Under the pieces are notes generated by a model, which was not told where the DNA came from, ran no database searches, and worked only from the letters and a program-made list of their open reading frames with translations. A stretch of 64,000 nucleotides of DNA from JAGOTP01 sp964567995. GTDB taxonomy: Bacteria > Patescibacteriota > Patescibacteriia > 2-12-FULL-60-25. The stretch spans positions 62,001 through 126,000 of the forward strand of contig CAZMOB010000003.1 of assembly GCA_964567995.1 (NCBI GenBank), read 5' to 3'. The position numbers and the translations under genes are program-made. The first letter of the stretch is position 1. The number at the start of each line of letters is the position of its first letter. Below are positions 1 to 8,550 of this stretch, one piece after another.

Positions 1-819
1 AATCGACTGCGCATCATCACCTACCACCAACACATTCCGATGTGTCGCCGCAAACCCACGCACGATCCGGGCTTGGATTGCATTCGTATCCTGGTATTCA
101 TCGACCAGCACATATTTGAACATCTGCGAAAACCCTTGCCCCAATGAAGCGTCTTCCAGAACGAGCGCCATCAATGACAATAGATCATCAAAGTCCACGG
201 CATTGGAGGCCTTCTTTCGTTCTTGATAGTGAATACCGATCGTCACGATCTCGGTGGCGAACTGGGCGAAATGAGGGTGTTTGGCCGTCACCACCTCTTC
301 GATCGAACGCTGGGTATTGCGTGCATACGATAAAATATTCCCCACCACCGACGGCGAGGGAAAACGCCGTGCCTTAGGATCAATGGAGAGATCCTTCATC
401 ACCGCTTTCACCAAATCATCCGCATCATCCGCATCAAGAATAGAGAAGTTCGTACGATAGCCTAGCGACTCGGCACACGGCCGCAACAAGCGACTCGCCA
501 CCGAGTGAAACGTTCCACCCCACATCCGTGCTGCCTGCGGACCAACTAAACCTCCAACACGTTGCAGCATCTCTTTGGCCGCTTTGTTCGTGAATGTCAG
601 GAGCAGAATCGAAGCTGGATCCACACCCTGCTCCAATAAATAGGCGACGCGGTAGGTAATGGTGCGAGTTTTCCCTGAACCAGCTCCAGCCAAGACTAAA
701 CAGGGACCATCGCCATGTAGCACAACATCCAGCTGCTCTTGATTGAGCTCACGCTGGTAGTCGATGCGGCTCGCGAGTGACGCTCCGGAATCGGGCGAAG
801 ACAGAACAAAGGTAGACAT
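1..819 (-). CDS. UvrD/PcrA-type DNA helicase, N-terminal 273 residues (runs off left edge)
   Basis: ATP-dependent 3'-5' superfamily 1A DNA helicase used in repair and replication restart. Read on the minus strand, the protein begins MSTFVLSSPDSG and shows the Q-motif region LNQEQLDVV (residues 25-33), Walker A AGAGSGKT (44-51), motif Ia TFTNKAAKEM (75-84), the VDFDDL element (208-213), motif II DEYQDTN (240-246) and motif III start GDDAQS (267-272). The rest lies outside the window. The start ATG at 817-819 is the only sensible one, because it lies 25-30 residues before the Q-motif as is usual. The exact paralogue (UvrD, PcrA or Rep) cannot be told from this part. Confidence 0.95.
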   Translation of the reverse strand, partial: MSTFVLSSPDSGASLASRIDYQRELNQEQLDVVLHGDGPCLVLAGAGSGKTRTITYRVAYLLEQGVDPASILLLTFTNKAAKEMLQRVGGLVGPQAARMWGGTFHSVASRLLRPCAESLGYRTNFSILDADDADDLVKAVMKDLSIDPKARRFPSPSVVGNILSYARNTQRSIEEVVTAKHPHFAQFATEIVTIGIHYQERKKASNAVDFDDLLSLMALVLEDASLGQGFSQMFKYVLVDEYQDTNAIQARIVRGFAATHRNVLVVGDDAQSI

Positions 820-874
820 CGAAAGAAGAGTAGCGGGTTTGAAGAGGGAGAGAAAGACGGACGAAAAACAGCGC

Positions 875-944
875 TTGACACCACCCCTTAATCCATGGAA
901 CGGGGTAGGTTGTCCCCTCCATCCAATTTTGTTATTTTTCTCCT
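875..944 (+). promoter_or_regulatory. Upstream region of coiled-coil gene copy A
   Basis: An extended -10 (TG-n-TATTTT, about 929-937) ends about 7 nt before the ATG at 945, predicting a leaderless mRNA. Further up, a block starting TTGACACC at 875 and running about 35 nt (CATGGAACGG near its end) is nearly identical to the block before copy B (9068-9145, minus strand). The TTGACA has no -10 at 16-18 nt, so the block may be an operator rather than a -35. Confidence 0.5.
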
Positions 945-1340
945 ATGCCGACTCGTGAACCTTCGAACCGTGAAATTCTAAACGCCATCAAAGGCTTGTC
1001 TGGTGATTTCAAGAGCCTATCTAAACAGGTTGCTGAAAATACAATTAACATAAAAGAGCTCAAAACTGATTTAAAAGACGTTCAAGAAACCGTTGAGTTC
1101 TTGAAAGAGAACGTAGTGCTGCGGGATGAATTTCATGAGGGATTAAATACGTTCCGAAAAGAGGTGTGGGGAGACTTTCGGGCCGTACGCAGTGAAATGC
1201 GAATTGAATTCCAATCTGTTCGACATGAAATCATCGAGCATGTCGATGGATTTATCGGTCTTTATAAAAAACAAGAACTGGAACATCTAGCCCTCGTCAG
1301 CCGGGTCCAACGTCACGAGGAACTGCCTCACAATTTTTAA
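945..1340 (+). CDS. Coiled-coil protein, copy A (131 aa)
   Basis: Function unknown. The whole chain after about residue 10 is charged heptad-like helix (NTINIKELKTDLKDVQETV, 32-50; VRSEMRIEFQSVRHEIIEHV), with no signal peptide or membrane segment, so it is probably a cytoplasmic rod-forming or scaffold protein. It is a close paralogue of the gene at 8697-9068: the N-terminus MPTREPSNREILNAI is identical, but copy A carries an 8-residue insertion (INIKELKT) that copy B lacks. The start is fixed by the shared MPTREPS and by conservation of the DNA just upstream in both copies. No Shine-Dalgarno site is visible. It follows the divergent helicase gene. Confidence 0.85.
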   Translation: MPTREPSNREILNAIKGLSGDFKSLSKQVAENTINIKELKTDLKDVQETVEFLKENVVLRDEFHEGLNTFRKEVWGDFRAVRSEMRIEFQSVRHEIIEHVDGFIGLYKKQELEHLALVSRVQRHEELPHNF

Positions 1341-1385
1341 ACAAACGCTCCAAAAAGACCTGTAAACTAGCCGCCTTGCTCAAAA

Positions 1386-1418
1386 AGCTCTCATTTAACG
1401 CAAAAGAGAGCTGTTTCA
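1386..1418 (+). terminator. Weak hairpin after coiled-coil copy A
   Basis: AGCTCTC (1386-1392) pairs with GAGAGCT (1406-1412), followed by GTTTCATT. The T-run is short and merges with the next promoter's -35, so termination efficiency is doubtful. Confidence 0.5.
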
Positions 1419-1447
1419 TTGACATTTTCCATAAAATGTGGCATACT
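1419..1447 (+). promoter_or_regulatory. Sigma70-type promoter of the TSP3 lipoprotein gene
   Basis: TTGACA (1419-1424), 17-nt spacer, CATACT (1442-1447). Transcription should start near 1454, giving a leader of about 245 nt before the ATG at 1699. The leader holds stem-loops: AGAGCG/CGCTCT (1535-1540/1546-1551), AACGCC/GGCGTT (about 1579-1614), and GCGAC/GTCGC around 1631-1651. No other gene is seen in 1341-1698. Confidence 0.75.
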
Positions 1448-1698
1448 ACCGCGTTACTGGAGGTTCACTGCGGACGCTTCTGTTCGCCAAAAACCTTCTG
1501 GGAACTAGAGTTTGAGAAGCGATTCTTGAGCTCGAGAGCGTAGACCGCTCTTTCCCAACCCGATCACACGAGATTCATAACGCCTCGACGCACACAACAC
1601 GCGTCCCGGCGTTTTCGATGTCCACCACCTGCGACCCTGAAGGAGTCGCGCAAGCGCAAGGCCTGTTGGCTGATGCGTTTCCACCGACGGAGAAGACC

Positions 1699-3171
1699 AT
1701 GAAACGAAATGCCTTGATGGCGTTGGCCCTTTGGGGGCTGACGTTCCTCGCGACCCTCACGGGTTGCCAGGAGAAGGTCGACCTCAACCCGCTGTCGCGA
1801 ACTGCGACGACGGGGGCCCAGCTCGCCGACGCGGCAGCTGGAAACTCCTACCTCGGGCTGCGGCGGATCGACGCCGTCCACGAGCAGCTCGCCGGCGACG
1901 GCGGGCTGCGCGAGAGCCACAACAGCCTTAGCGACCGCATCGGACGCATCGAGCGGTGCAACCGCGACCTCCCGGATTGGGGGGCGCACGACTGCGACGA
2001 GGACGGGATCGACAACCAGTTCGACGCCTGCCCGAGCCAGGCACAGGGCGACGACCCGAACATGCGGGTGGCCCAGTTCGCCCGTCGCGGCTGCCTCGAC
2101 GATGACGATGACGGCGACCGCATCGGCAACTCGCAGGACCAGTGCCCCGAGGAAGCGGAGGGTAGTCATCCTGACTCCGCCCGTCTGGGCTGCCCCGACC
2201 GGGACGACGACGGCGATGGCTTCTACAACAGCGCGGATCGCTGCCACGCGATCCCCATCGGTGACGCAGCGAGCACCGAGCACGACGGCTGCCCCGACGG
2301 CACCGACCCCGACCCCGATGAGGACGAGGACGGGCTTCCGGACTACCGCGACGTCTGCCCCACCCAGAAGACGGGTGATGACCCGCACCCCGTCCAGCTG
2401 GGCTGCCCCGACCTCGACACCGACGGCGACGGGCACCCCGACCGCTGGGACGGCTGCCCCAACCTGCGCGTCCAGCGGAGCGACCACTTGGAGGCAGACA
2501 GCGACGCGGGCATCCCCCCGAGTTACTACGAGTTCCCGGGCTGCCCCAACGGCATCCGGCCCACGACGCGGGGCAACGACCGACCGCTCCCCGAGCCCGA
2601 CGCGAGCATCGCGGACGTCATCGACGCCGCGGCCGACGAGACCCCCGAGGACGACTCCGACGCTGCCCCGCCCCCGGCGGACGCGGCGAACGACAACAAC
2701 GCGGCCGTGGACGCCGCCGCGCAGCCCACGCCCGACGCGGCCCCCGCCGCCCGGGCAGACGCCAGCGCGGACGCGCCGCGCGCCGAGCAGACCCCCGCGA
2801 CGCTCCTCAACGGAAGCGACCTGGGGGTCCCGCTCACGCAGGCCACCAACCGACGCGTGACCGCACGGCTCTGCACGGGAGCAACCCAAACGGACCTGCG
2901 CGCCGCACCGGACGCGCCCTGCGGGCCGAACGAGCTCTACTGCTACCGCCCGACGGTCGCAGAGATAGTGGCGCTCAACTGCGGCGCGCCCGGAGCGGCG
3001 GCGGGCGCCTGCCTCCTGCCCGGCCCGGGCGAACACCTACAGAACATCTGCGCCTCCGGCGCCGAGGTCATCGTCCGGGTGCGCTGCGGCCGCGGGGTCT
3101 CCCCCTGCACCGTCGCGAACCTGGTCGCCTCCATCCGCGCGCGCCAAGCGCCGCGTTCCTCCGTGAAGTAG
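1699..3171 (+). CDS. Lipoprotein with thrombospondin type-3 calcium-binding repeats (490 aa)
   Basis: Predicted secreted, lipid-anchored calcium-binding protein. Residues 1-22 are a lipoprotein signal ending in the lipobox LTGC (MKRNALMALALWGLTFL...). About residues 90-300 carry at least five TSP type-3-like repeats with alternating Asp and a Cys-Pro end (DEDGIDNQFDACP, DRDDDGDGFYNSADRC, DLDTDGDGHPDRWDGCP). An Ala/Asp/Pro-rich linker follows, then a Cys-containing C-terminal domain. The start at 1699 rather than an upstream one is supported by the lipobox and by GGAG about 9 nt before the ATG. Coding DNA is far richer in G+C than neighbours and codon third positions are mostly G/C, pointing to transfer, perhaps from a Myxococcota-like donor (inference). 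Partner and role are unknown. Confidence 0.85.
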   Translation: MKRNALMALALWGLTFLATLTGCQEKVDLNPLSRTATTGAQLADAAAGNSYLGLRRIDAVHEQLAGDGGLRESHNSLSDRIGRIERCNRDLPDWGAHDCDEDGIDNQFDACPSQAQGDDPNMRVAQFARRGCLDDDDDGDRIGNSQDQCPEEAEGSHPDSARLGCPDRDDDGDGFYNSADRCHAIPIGDAASTEHDGCPDGTDPDPDEDEDGLPDYRDVCPTQKTGDDPHPVQLGCPDLDTDGDGHPDRWDGCPNLRVQRSDHLEADSDAGIPPSYYEFPGCPNGIRPTTRGNDRPLPEPDASIADVIDAAADETPEDDSDAAPPPADAANDNNAAVDAAAQPTPDAAPAARADASADAPRAEQTPATLLNGSDLGVPLTQATNRRVTARLCTGATQTDLRAAPDAPCGPNELYCYRPTVAEIVALNCGAPGAAAGACLLPGPGEHLQNICASGAEVIVRVRCGRGVSPCTVANLVASIRARQAPRSSVK

Positions 3172-3189
3172 CGACGATCGACGGCTACC

Positions 3190-3255
3190 CCTCTCACACG
3201 CTTCACCAAGCGGTTGCGATGGGGGTCGCGAACATCCCCCATCTCGTGTGAGAGG
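3190..3255 (+). terminator. Nested inverted repeat after the TSP3 gene
   Basis: Outer arms CCTCTCACACG (3190-3200) and CGTGTGAGAGG (3245-3255) are perfect 11-bp complements. Inside lies a second stem, GATGGGGG with CCCCCATC, around a 7-8 nt loop. The layout allows one long nested stem about 18 nt after the stop codon. No T-run follows, so it may be an mRNA-stabilising 3' structure rather than an intrinsic terminator. Nothing else is seen up to the tRNA at 3451 except its promoter. Confidence 0.6.
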
Positions 3256-3405
3256 TTCACTTCTGAAGCAACTGCTTCGACCCGCCCGAGGGCTCCGCCC
3301 GCTACCGTGTACCCCACGAGAGCGAGACTGGAGCCCCGGGCGATTGTCGTTTAAAGGAGATCTTTTATTTCAAACTTGCTTCACCTCTTCAATACTGATA
3401 GATTT

Positions 3406-3436
3406 TTGACGTTTTCCAAGCCAATTCAGTTACACA
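3406..3436 (+). promoter_or_regulatory. Probable tRNA-Pro promoter
   Basis: TTGACG (3406-3411) is followed 17-19 nt later by a poor -10 (GTTACACA region, 3429-3436), shortly before the tRNA 5' end at 3451. The -35 is good and the -10 is weak. Confidence 0.45.
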
Positions 3437-3450
3437 ATTCATCATCGCGT

Positions 3451-3523
<73 letters not shown>

Positions 3524-3527
3524 CAGG

Positions 3528-4523
3528 ATGATGAATCGTTCTCCATTCTTTTCTTCTTTACGTTCATTTCGTATGCGCTCCCCTGAAGCTCCACACGTAC
3601 CAAAAGCAAAACTAGAAACTCCTATCGGTTTGGCCACAGCAACGGCAGCTGCTCTGTTTGCTGCCGCTTGTGAACGAATTCCTCAAACTCCAATCCCCCA
3701 TTCAGCCCATGAGCGTATCGAGCAAACAGGAATCGCTCGTACTCCGATCAATCTTTTAACGACGATCTTACCTGTAGAACGAGCTGAACATCCAAACCAT
3801 GTTGTGAGCCGAGCCGTTCTGAGCCTGAATGGAGATCCCCGAGTTCATCGTGAACTCAGACTATTCAATCAATTAGCTCTCACTACCTACGGAGATCACA
3901 TCAAAGCGACTCAAGAAGTGAGTGGCTATTTGAATCATTTGGTGATTCCGTTTCAAGCCCCCTCACCGGAGACCTTAACAGGACGACGCGTCAGTCTTAC
4001 TTTCCACTTCACAAATACGAGCTTGGTAGACGGCAGCATGGAACAAGGGAACCCCGCTCGCCGAAGCGCGCTGATTGTGCAACGTACAACAGCCGATGTT
4101 ATTCCTGGAACCTTTCCTCGCACGACGGAAGTACAACACGTGGCACAAGTGGAGGCAGGAAGCTACACAGACGCATTGACAGAAGCGTTAGGAACAATCG
4201 CTCAACCGCCAACGCGCAGAGACATCGAAACAGAATTCCAACAGAGGCGGGACGCGGCTGAACAACGTAAAGATCCAAATCTCGGTGCACAGTGTGGCGT
4301 CGTTACCGATCCTACCCTTCCGAGAACCTCCTATTGCACCATGAACGCGACACGCATCACGGATGCGGTTCTTGATCATGTTGAAGTGGCAGACGTGCAA
4401 ACGTCACAACGAGACGGCGGCGTTGCCGGTGGTGGAGTCCGAGTCACTGTCTTCTGGCACACACCTGATTCCGTCCCTCCTAGACCCTCTTCGCCTACCG
4501 CGCCTGCCAGACCTGGTAGATAG
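3528..4523 (+). CDS. Hypothetical protein, possibly lipid-anchored (331 aa)
   Basis: I recognise no family. After a basic N-terminus there is an Ala-rich hydrophobic stretch (GLATATAAALFAAACER, about residues 33-49) whose last Cys could be a lipobox-like site, suggesting export; this is weak because the stretch starts 30 residues in. The remainder is mixed beta-like sequence without repeats, ending in a Pro/Ser/Thr-rich tail. The start lies 4 nt after tRNA-Pro, so the mRNA may be cut from a tRNA-containing transcript. In-frame ATGs at 3531 and 3573 are alternatives, and none has a clear ribosome site. The 3' end overlaps the convergent RsmC-like gene by 29 nt. Confidence 0.7.
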   Translation: MMNRSPFFSSLRSFRMRSPEAPHVPKAKLETPIGLATATAAALFAAACERIPQTPIPHSAHERIEQTGIARTPINLLTTILPVERAEHPNHVVSRAVLSLNGDPRVHRELRLFNQLALTTYGDHIKATQEVSGYLNHLVIPFQAPSPETLTGRRVSLTFHFTNTSLVDGSMEQGNPARRSALIVQRTTADVIPGTFPRTTEVQHVAQVEAGSYTDALTEALGTIAQPPTRRDIETEFQQRRDAAEQRKDPNLGAQCGVVTDPTLPRTSYCTMNATRITDAVLDHVEVADVQTSQRDGGVAGGGVRVTVFWHTPDSVPPRPSSPTAPARPGR

Positions 4524-5487
4524 TATCTTCCGCGATCAATTCGGATCGCAAGCCGGCTCGATCAAAATATTTTTTTACGGGAATCGTTGCTTGAACAACG
4601 ATCGTCACCGACCCACCCGGAGCTAGGTGTTGTTTGGCATGCGCAATAAAATAATCCAGAGGTTGCGTTGTTTGACGAGCCCCTTGATGAACTGGTGGAT
4701 TGCTCACGATAAGATCGTACATCGATCCTGCTGGCAGCGCCTGCCAGCTATCACCCCAAAAAGTTTTCACACCTGGAACATTTTGCTTGGTCGCTTCAAT
4801 CGCAAACGCGTTCAGATCAACCGCATCGAGAGAAATCGTCGGCTCTTGTTCGTGTAGAGCACGGGCGAGAATACCGGTTCCACACCCCATATCCAAGACT
4901 CTAGCCTGAGGCATTACTTTCGGCAGATGAGCGAGCAGTAGCCGAGTCCCCGCATCCAGTTGGCCATGAGCGAACATTCCCGGATAAGAAACAAACGAGC
5001 GCACGTTCCCATCTATGGATACTTCAAATGTCCGTCGCCAATCCTGCAAACCAGAACGAAGCCCCACTGTCTGCGTAGAGCGCACAGCCGATACCACTCG
5101 TTCACGATGTTTATAAATGATGACTTCTGAGCGCTCAAACCAAGGCGCCAGATGATCCTGAATCGATTTGATTCCTTCCTGATTCGCCCCATACACGAGC
5201 AACATCCCACCTGATGCCAACCGTGTGGCAGCCGTCTCTAAAGTGAGGGCCGTTAGTTCGCGAATCGTTGGCAAACGAAGAATAACAACATCAAATACGG
5301 ACTCTGGTGGCCACGTTATAACCGTGCGAGTCGACCAGCTCCAAGCCCATTCAGTAACCCTACATCCTTGGGCACGCAATGCCGCACCCAACCTATCTGA
5401 ATCGGGTTGAATCACTAACACATGGCCAGAAACAGATCGGTCTGCCAGTGCTAATAAAACAATATCGCTTGAATCAGTGAACTCCAT
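4495..5487 (-). CDS. RsmC-like class I SAM-dependent rRNA (guanine-N2) methyltransferase (330 aa)
   Basis: Probably methylates a guanine N2 in 16S rRNA (RsmC modifies G1207). It has the two-domain RsmC plan: a cofactor-less N-terminal Rossmann-like half (1-140) and a catalytic half with SAM-binding VLDMGCGTG (197-205), acidic loop VDLNAFAI (223-230), and the N2-methylase signature SNPPVHQG (262-269). Its length of 330 residues matches RsmC (about 340). It is the last gene of a leftward operon, starting 5 nt after the YibE/F stop. Assignment as RsmC rather than a generic 'methyltransferase small' protein rests on the degenerate N-half. Confidence 0.88.
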   Translation of the reverse strand: MEFTDSSDIVLLALADRSVSGHVLVIQPDSDRLGAALRAQGCRVTEWAWSWSTRTVITWPPESVFDVVILRLPTIRELTALTLETAATRLASGGMLLVYGANQEGIKSIQDHLAPWFERSEVIIYKHRERVVSAVRSTQTVGLRSGLQDWRRTFEVSIDGNVRSFVSYPGMFAHGQLDAGTRLLLAHLPKVMPQARVLDMGCGTGILARALHEQEPTISLDAVDLNAFAIEATKQNVPGVKTFWGDSWQALPAGSMYDLIVSNPPVHQGARQTTQPLDYFIAHAKQHLAPGGSVTIVVQATIPVKKYFDRAGLRSELIAEDTIYQVWQAR

Positions 5488-5492
5488 AGGTG

Positions 5493-6725
5493 TTATGCAT
5501 GCCCATGACCAATATGTCCACCTTCATTCTTTTCATTTTGTGCTACCTGACGCTTTTGAAAAACCCAAGCCGTCAGCAAGGCGGTGATTGGAACCGTAAA
5601 GATCAAGCCGATCGTTCCAGACAACGAGCGAATCACTTCATCGACCACGCTGTCAAAATTCACGAACTTGAGCCATGAGCCACCAAATTGAGTATAAAGT
5701 AACAAGGTGGACAAGGAGCCTCCTACGTACGCATAAATGAGGGTATTCGCAAGCGCACTCATATGATCATTCCCAATCGTCATCCCAGCCTGGAACAGCT
5801 GCTTAAAAGATAATCGGGCATTGGCACGCTTTACCTCCGCAATCCCCGAAGCGATCGACACCGCTACATCTTCAACGACTCCTGCCGAAGCGATGATGAT
5901 CCCTGCAAACAACAATCCGCGCGGATTTAAACTCGGATTCTTCTCAAAGAACAAACGATCTTGTTCCGTCGACAACCCATTCAAATGCGCCCAATCGGCA
6001 AAAATCCAGGAAATAAAGTACGCCACCAACGCCCCACCCATCGTTCCGATCGCCGTCACATACGTCTTCCGATTCCATCCGACGGATAAACCACTCGAAA
6101 TCAGCGTAAAGGCACCACTAAGCAAAATAGCAACCGGAATTGGATTCACTCCTCGCAAAAAGGCTGGGATCAAGACATAGCCAATTAAGGCAATGGAAAC
6201 CATGATCGACAGCGCGACCTTCAATCCCTGCCAACCCGCCAGCAGCACCAACACCACAATGAATAAAATAACCAGCCAAATGAGAGCCGAGCGTCGGTCA
6301 TACCCCTCAATGTAGAATGTATGACCCGCATCCGCCGACGACTGAATAAAAATCACAACCTTATCCCCCACTCGTGGCTGGATTCCATACGGATTGGACC
6401 CAACATCATTCGTGATTTCGCGCGCTTGCCCCTTGAAAGAGCCAGACAAAAATCGTATCGCATACGATTCGATCTGCGTACCCGCCGTTTCTGACGCCTG
6501 TACCCCCCGTTTTACTTCTTCGATAATGGCTCGCTCATAGTCCCCATCCCGTCCTCCTTCGCCCGTATCAACCGTAGCAGCCGTCGTTGTTGTCACACTC
6601 ATCGTCACGGCCGGCAAGCTACTCGTAGCCGTCGTTGTTGCGGCCGTCTGCCCTTGGGCCACATTCCCATGAAAAACGAACAGAGCCGCAACCAGGGCGA
6701 GACAGGGTAGAAAAAAGCGTTTCAT
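5493..6725 (-). CDS. YibE/F-like multi-pass membrane protein (410 aa)
   Basis: Family of unknown transport function. A signal peptide (MKRFFLPCLALVAALFVFHG) leads into a Thr/Ala-rich stretch and an extracytoplasmic domain, residues about 60-145, of the OB-like type that precedes YibE/F (GDKVVIFIQ, FYIEGYDRRSALIWLV). At least seven hydrophobic helices follow from 147 to 390, with the conserved GILFAS-like segment LLFAGIIIASAGVVEDVAVSIASG. A His-rich tail (GGHIGHGHA) could bind metal. GGAG about 9 nt before the ATG supports translation from a polycistronic mRNA. It lies 15 nt after the nuclease gene. Confidence 0.85.
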   Translation of the reverse strand: MKRFFLPCLALVAALFVFHGNVAQGQTAATTTATSSLPAVTMSVTTTTAATVDTGEGGRDGDYERAIIEEVKRGVQASETAGTQIESYAIRFLSGSFKGQAREITNDVGSNPYGIQPRVGDKVVIFIQSSADAGHTFYIEGYDRRSALIWLVILFIVVLVLLAGWQGLKVALSIMVSIALIGYVLIPAFLRGVNPIPVAILLSGAFTLISSGLSVGWNRKTYVTAIGTMGGALVAYFISWIFADWAHLNGLSTEQDRLFFEKNPSLNPRGLLFAGIIIASAGVVEDVAVSIASGIAEVKRANARLSFKQLFQAGMTIGNDHMSALANTLIYAYVGGSLSTLLLYTQFGGSWLKFVNFDSVVDEVIRSLSGTIGLIFTVPITALLTAWVFQKRQVAQNEKNEGGHIGHGHA

Positions 6726-6740
6726 ACGGATAGCTCCAGC

Positions 6741-8225
6741 TTAGCTGATTTTGCCGTCCCACGGAAACGGTTTACGGTAGATCGTTTCTTGGGAAGCGTA
6801 TGCGGTCAGCCAATCCACGAGTTTCGCCGTCGCCCAGGTGTCTTCTTCGTTATAGCGAATCAAGGCAGCCAAATCTTCAGGACGTTTTTCTGACAACCAA
6901 CGCTCATACACCGTGACTGAGTCCGCTCCATGAGATACCGCTCCCTCCCAGGTCGCTCCAACGATCGTCCCAATATTCTTGAGGCTATAGATATACAAAG
7001 GAAAGGCTGCGTGATCTTTCACGATTTCATTCAGGTCGACCATAGCCGCCATAAAACGTCGCAGAGCTGGATCGTCCTCGGTCTGATACCGCTTGGCCAA
7101 GACCCCTAATCGTTCTTGTTCGTAGAGCGAATAATGGTAAACGACGTACTGCTCCGGCAAGGTGTTGATCCAACTCAAAAACTTGGTCCACAAGCGCTTT
7201 TCATCACCCAACCGTTTCGCAACAAATGAGAGGAACGTTGCTGTTCCGTGCTCACGATCACGCACGAGACATCCGAACAGATAATCCGTATCCGTCGGCG
7301 GATAGCTTTCAATATCAAAATGAATCTCGTACGGAATCGCCGAAGGCACGAATGGAGCTCGAACAATGATCGCCGCCTCTTGCAAGCTGCGCGCCTGTCG
7401 TTGGATCGCTTGGAGACTCTTCAAGGTCAGGCGCGGATCAAGCCCAGAGAATTGACTTGGATCCATCGCTGCCGCTTGATCAACGGTTGCGATCCCAATC
7501 TGACGTAACGCGTGCCGCTGACGACGATTCACTTGAAACAATAAGGCGATATCTTGTGCTCGCTCCGCTAACTCCAAACAGCACGCACCCCAAGGCGACG
7601 TATCCAGACACGCCTTACGCAAAGTCGGTTCCGGACATTCCCCAGCCGTGATGCGTTTCAGCTCTTCGATCACCTCTTTGACCTCCAGCTCCGCCTCACG
7701 CGGATCGCTCGGCAAGAGCTCCCCATCCGGACCGAGTACGAAGCCTTCTATTGGCATCAAGTCTTGGATGTTCGACAAAAGCCACCCCTGCCAACCAACG
7801 TGCAAATGATCTTCTTTGCGGAGCACATGGCGTCGTTTCACGAGAACGGGAATGTATGACCACTCTCCCAAAGCACTCGGCTGGTCCTTGCGAACAAGCA
7901 GCGTCGGATGGCCCACGATTCCCTCGTAAGACAAACAACCATCATAAATCACGTTCGCCCCACGCTTCATCAAACGTAGGGTTTTTTCAGCACGAATCGC
8001 ATCCGTCGTTCCGATGACAGACGAGAGACGTCCGTAGACCGCTCGGACGATCTTTTTCTCGGCCTGCAACACACCTCGCATCAGAAGTTCGCGGGCCTCC
8101 ATTCCTTTGTTCCTCCGTTTCTGATCCGCGAAGCGTTCCCAATAGATCCAATGAGGACATTGGAGATAGCGCAACAAATCTTTGTCGGACAAGGCGTTTT
8201 CTTTCGAAGGCATCTGATTCATCAT
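6741..8225 (-). CDS. TM0106-family RecB-like / RNase H-like nuclease (494 aa)
   Basis: Putative nuclease with a degenerate RecB-like N-half (LLRYLQCPHWIYWERFAD, about 18-35) and a C-terminal RNase H-like exonuclease domain. The DEDD-type acidic residues are visible: HFDIESYPP (D and E of motif I), YHYSLYE, and RYNEEDTWATAKL (terminal Asp). Members often accompany repair or CRISPR loci; none is near here, so its substrate is unknown. It is the first gene of the operon with yibE/F and rsmC-like. The start is M1 or M2 (adjacent ATGs at 8225/8222), immediately behind the bL33 terminator; no Shine-Dalgarno site is present. Confidence 0.87.
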   Translation of the reverse strand: MMNQMPSKENALSDKDLLRYLQCPHWIYWERFADQKRRNKGMEARELLMRGVLQAEKKIVRAVYGRLSSVIGTTDAIRAEKTLRLMKRGANVIYDGCLSYEGIVGHPTLLVRKDQPSALGEWSYIPVLVKRRHVLRKEDHLHVGWQGWLLSNIQDLMPIEGFVLGPDGELLPSDPREAELEVKEVIEELKRITAGECPEPTLRKACLDTSPWGACCLELAERAQDIALLFQVNRRQRHALRQIGIATVDQAAAMDPSQFSGLDPRLTLKSLQAIQRQARSLQEAAIIVRAPFVPSAIPYEIHFDIESYPPTDTDYLFGCLVRDREHGTATFLSFVAKRLGDEKRLWTKFLSWINTLPEQYVVYHYSLYEQERLGVLAKRYQTEDDPALRRFMAAMVDLNEIVKDHAAFPLYIYSLKNIGTIVGATWEGAVSHGADSVTVYERWLSEKRPEDLAALIRYNEEDTWATAKLVDWLTAYASQETIYRKPFPWDGKIS

Positions 8226-8251
8226 AACAGAAAGGAGGGCCGAAGCCCTCC
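8226..8251 (-). terminator. Terminator of rpmG
   Basis: GGAGGG (8234-8239) and CCCTCC (8246-8251) form a 6-bp stem with a 6-nt loop. On the minus strand it is followed by TTTCTGTT. The T-run ends exactly where the next gene starts (8225), so read-through would feed the nuclease operon. Confidence 0.75.
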
Positions 8252-8270
8252 ATTACTGATCGAACCGTTC

Positions 8271-8426
8271 TTATTTAGTCTCTTTATGAGCCTGATGCGC
8301 TTTGCAGTGGGCGCAGAACTTATTCAATTCAAGACGAGCTTTGATCGTCTTCTTGTTCTTCGTGGATTGGTAGTTGACCTTCTGACAGTTCGTACAGGAC
8401 AACTTGATCAAATAGTCTTGGGACAT
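8271..8426 (-). CDS. rpmG: 50S ribosomal protein bL33 (51 aa)
   Basis: Large-subunit ribosomal protein. The minus-strand translation begins MSQDYLIKLSCTNCQKVNY and ends HQAHKETK, with the two CxxC pairs CTNC (11-14) and CAHC (38-41) of the zinc-binding (C+) form. The basic NKKTIKARLELNKFC segment is typical of bL33, and 51 residues is normal. It is too short for ordinary ORF cut-offs. It lies between tRNA-Thr and the nuclease operon and has its own terminator. Confidence 0.95.
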   Translation of the reverse strand: MSQDYLIKLSCTNCQKVNYQSTKNKKTIKARLELNKFCAHCKAHQAHKETK

Positions 8427-8514
8427 ACGTTTGAGATGGAAGGAGAATACGCCGAAAACGAGTTTTTGGCAAGTTTGAGCGACAAAAAGGAGAAAAATAC
8501 GAAGAATTGGCTAA

Positions 8515-8539
8515 AAAACAAAAAACAGCCCTCGCGGGC
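8515..8539 (-). terminator. Terminator after tRNA-Thr
   Basis: Minus strand GCCC-gcga-GGGC (8528-8539) followed by TGTTTTTTGTTTTT. It separates the tRNA from bL33. Confidence 0.7.
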
Positions 8540-8550
8540 GGTTCTTTACA

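Noticed and set aside
2010..2480. Periodic Asp-codon DNA resembling a short repeat array or CRISPR
   Set aside because: Spacing and sequence follow the TSP3 protein repeats in frame; no constant repeat with unique spacers. No CRISPR array or cas gene was found in the window.
1564..3036. 490-codon minus-strand frame opposite the TSP3 gene
   Set aside because: It is a by-product of G+C-rich codons (few stops on the opposite strand), low-complexity Arg/Val/Gly, and has no start context. The plus strand has a promoter, ribosome site, lipobox and repeats.
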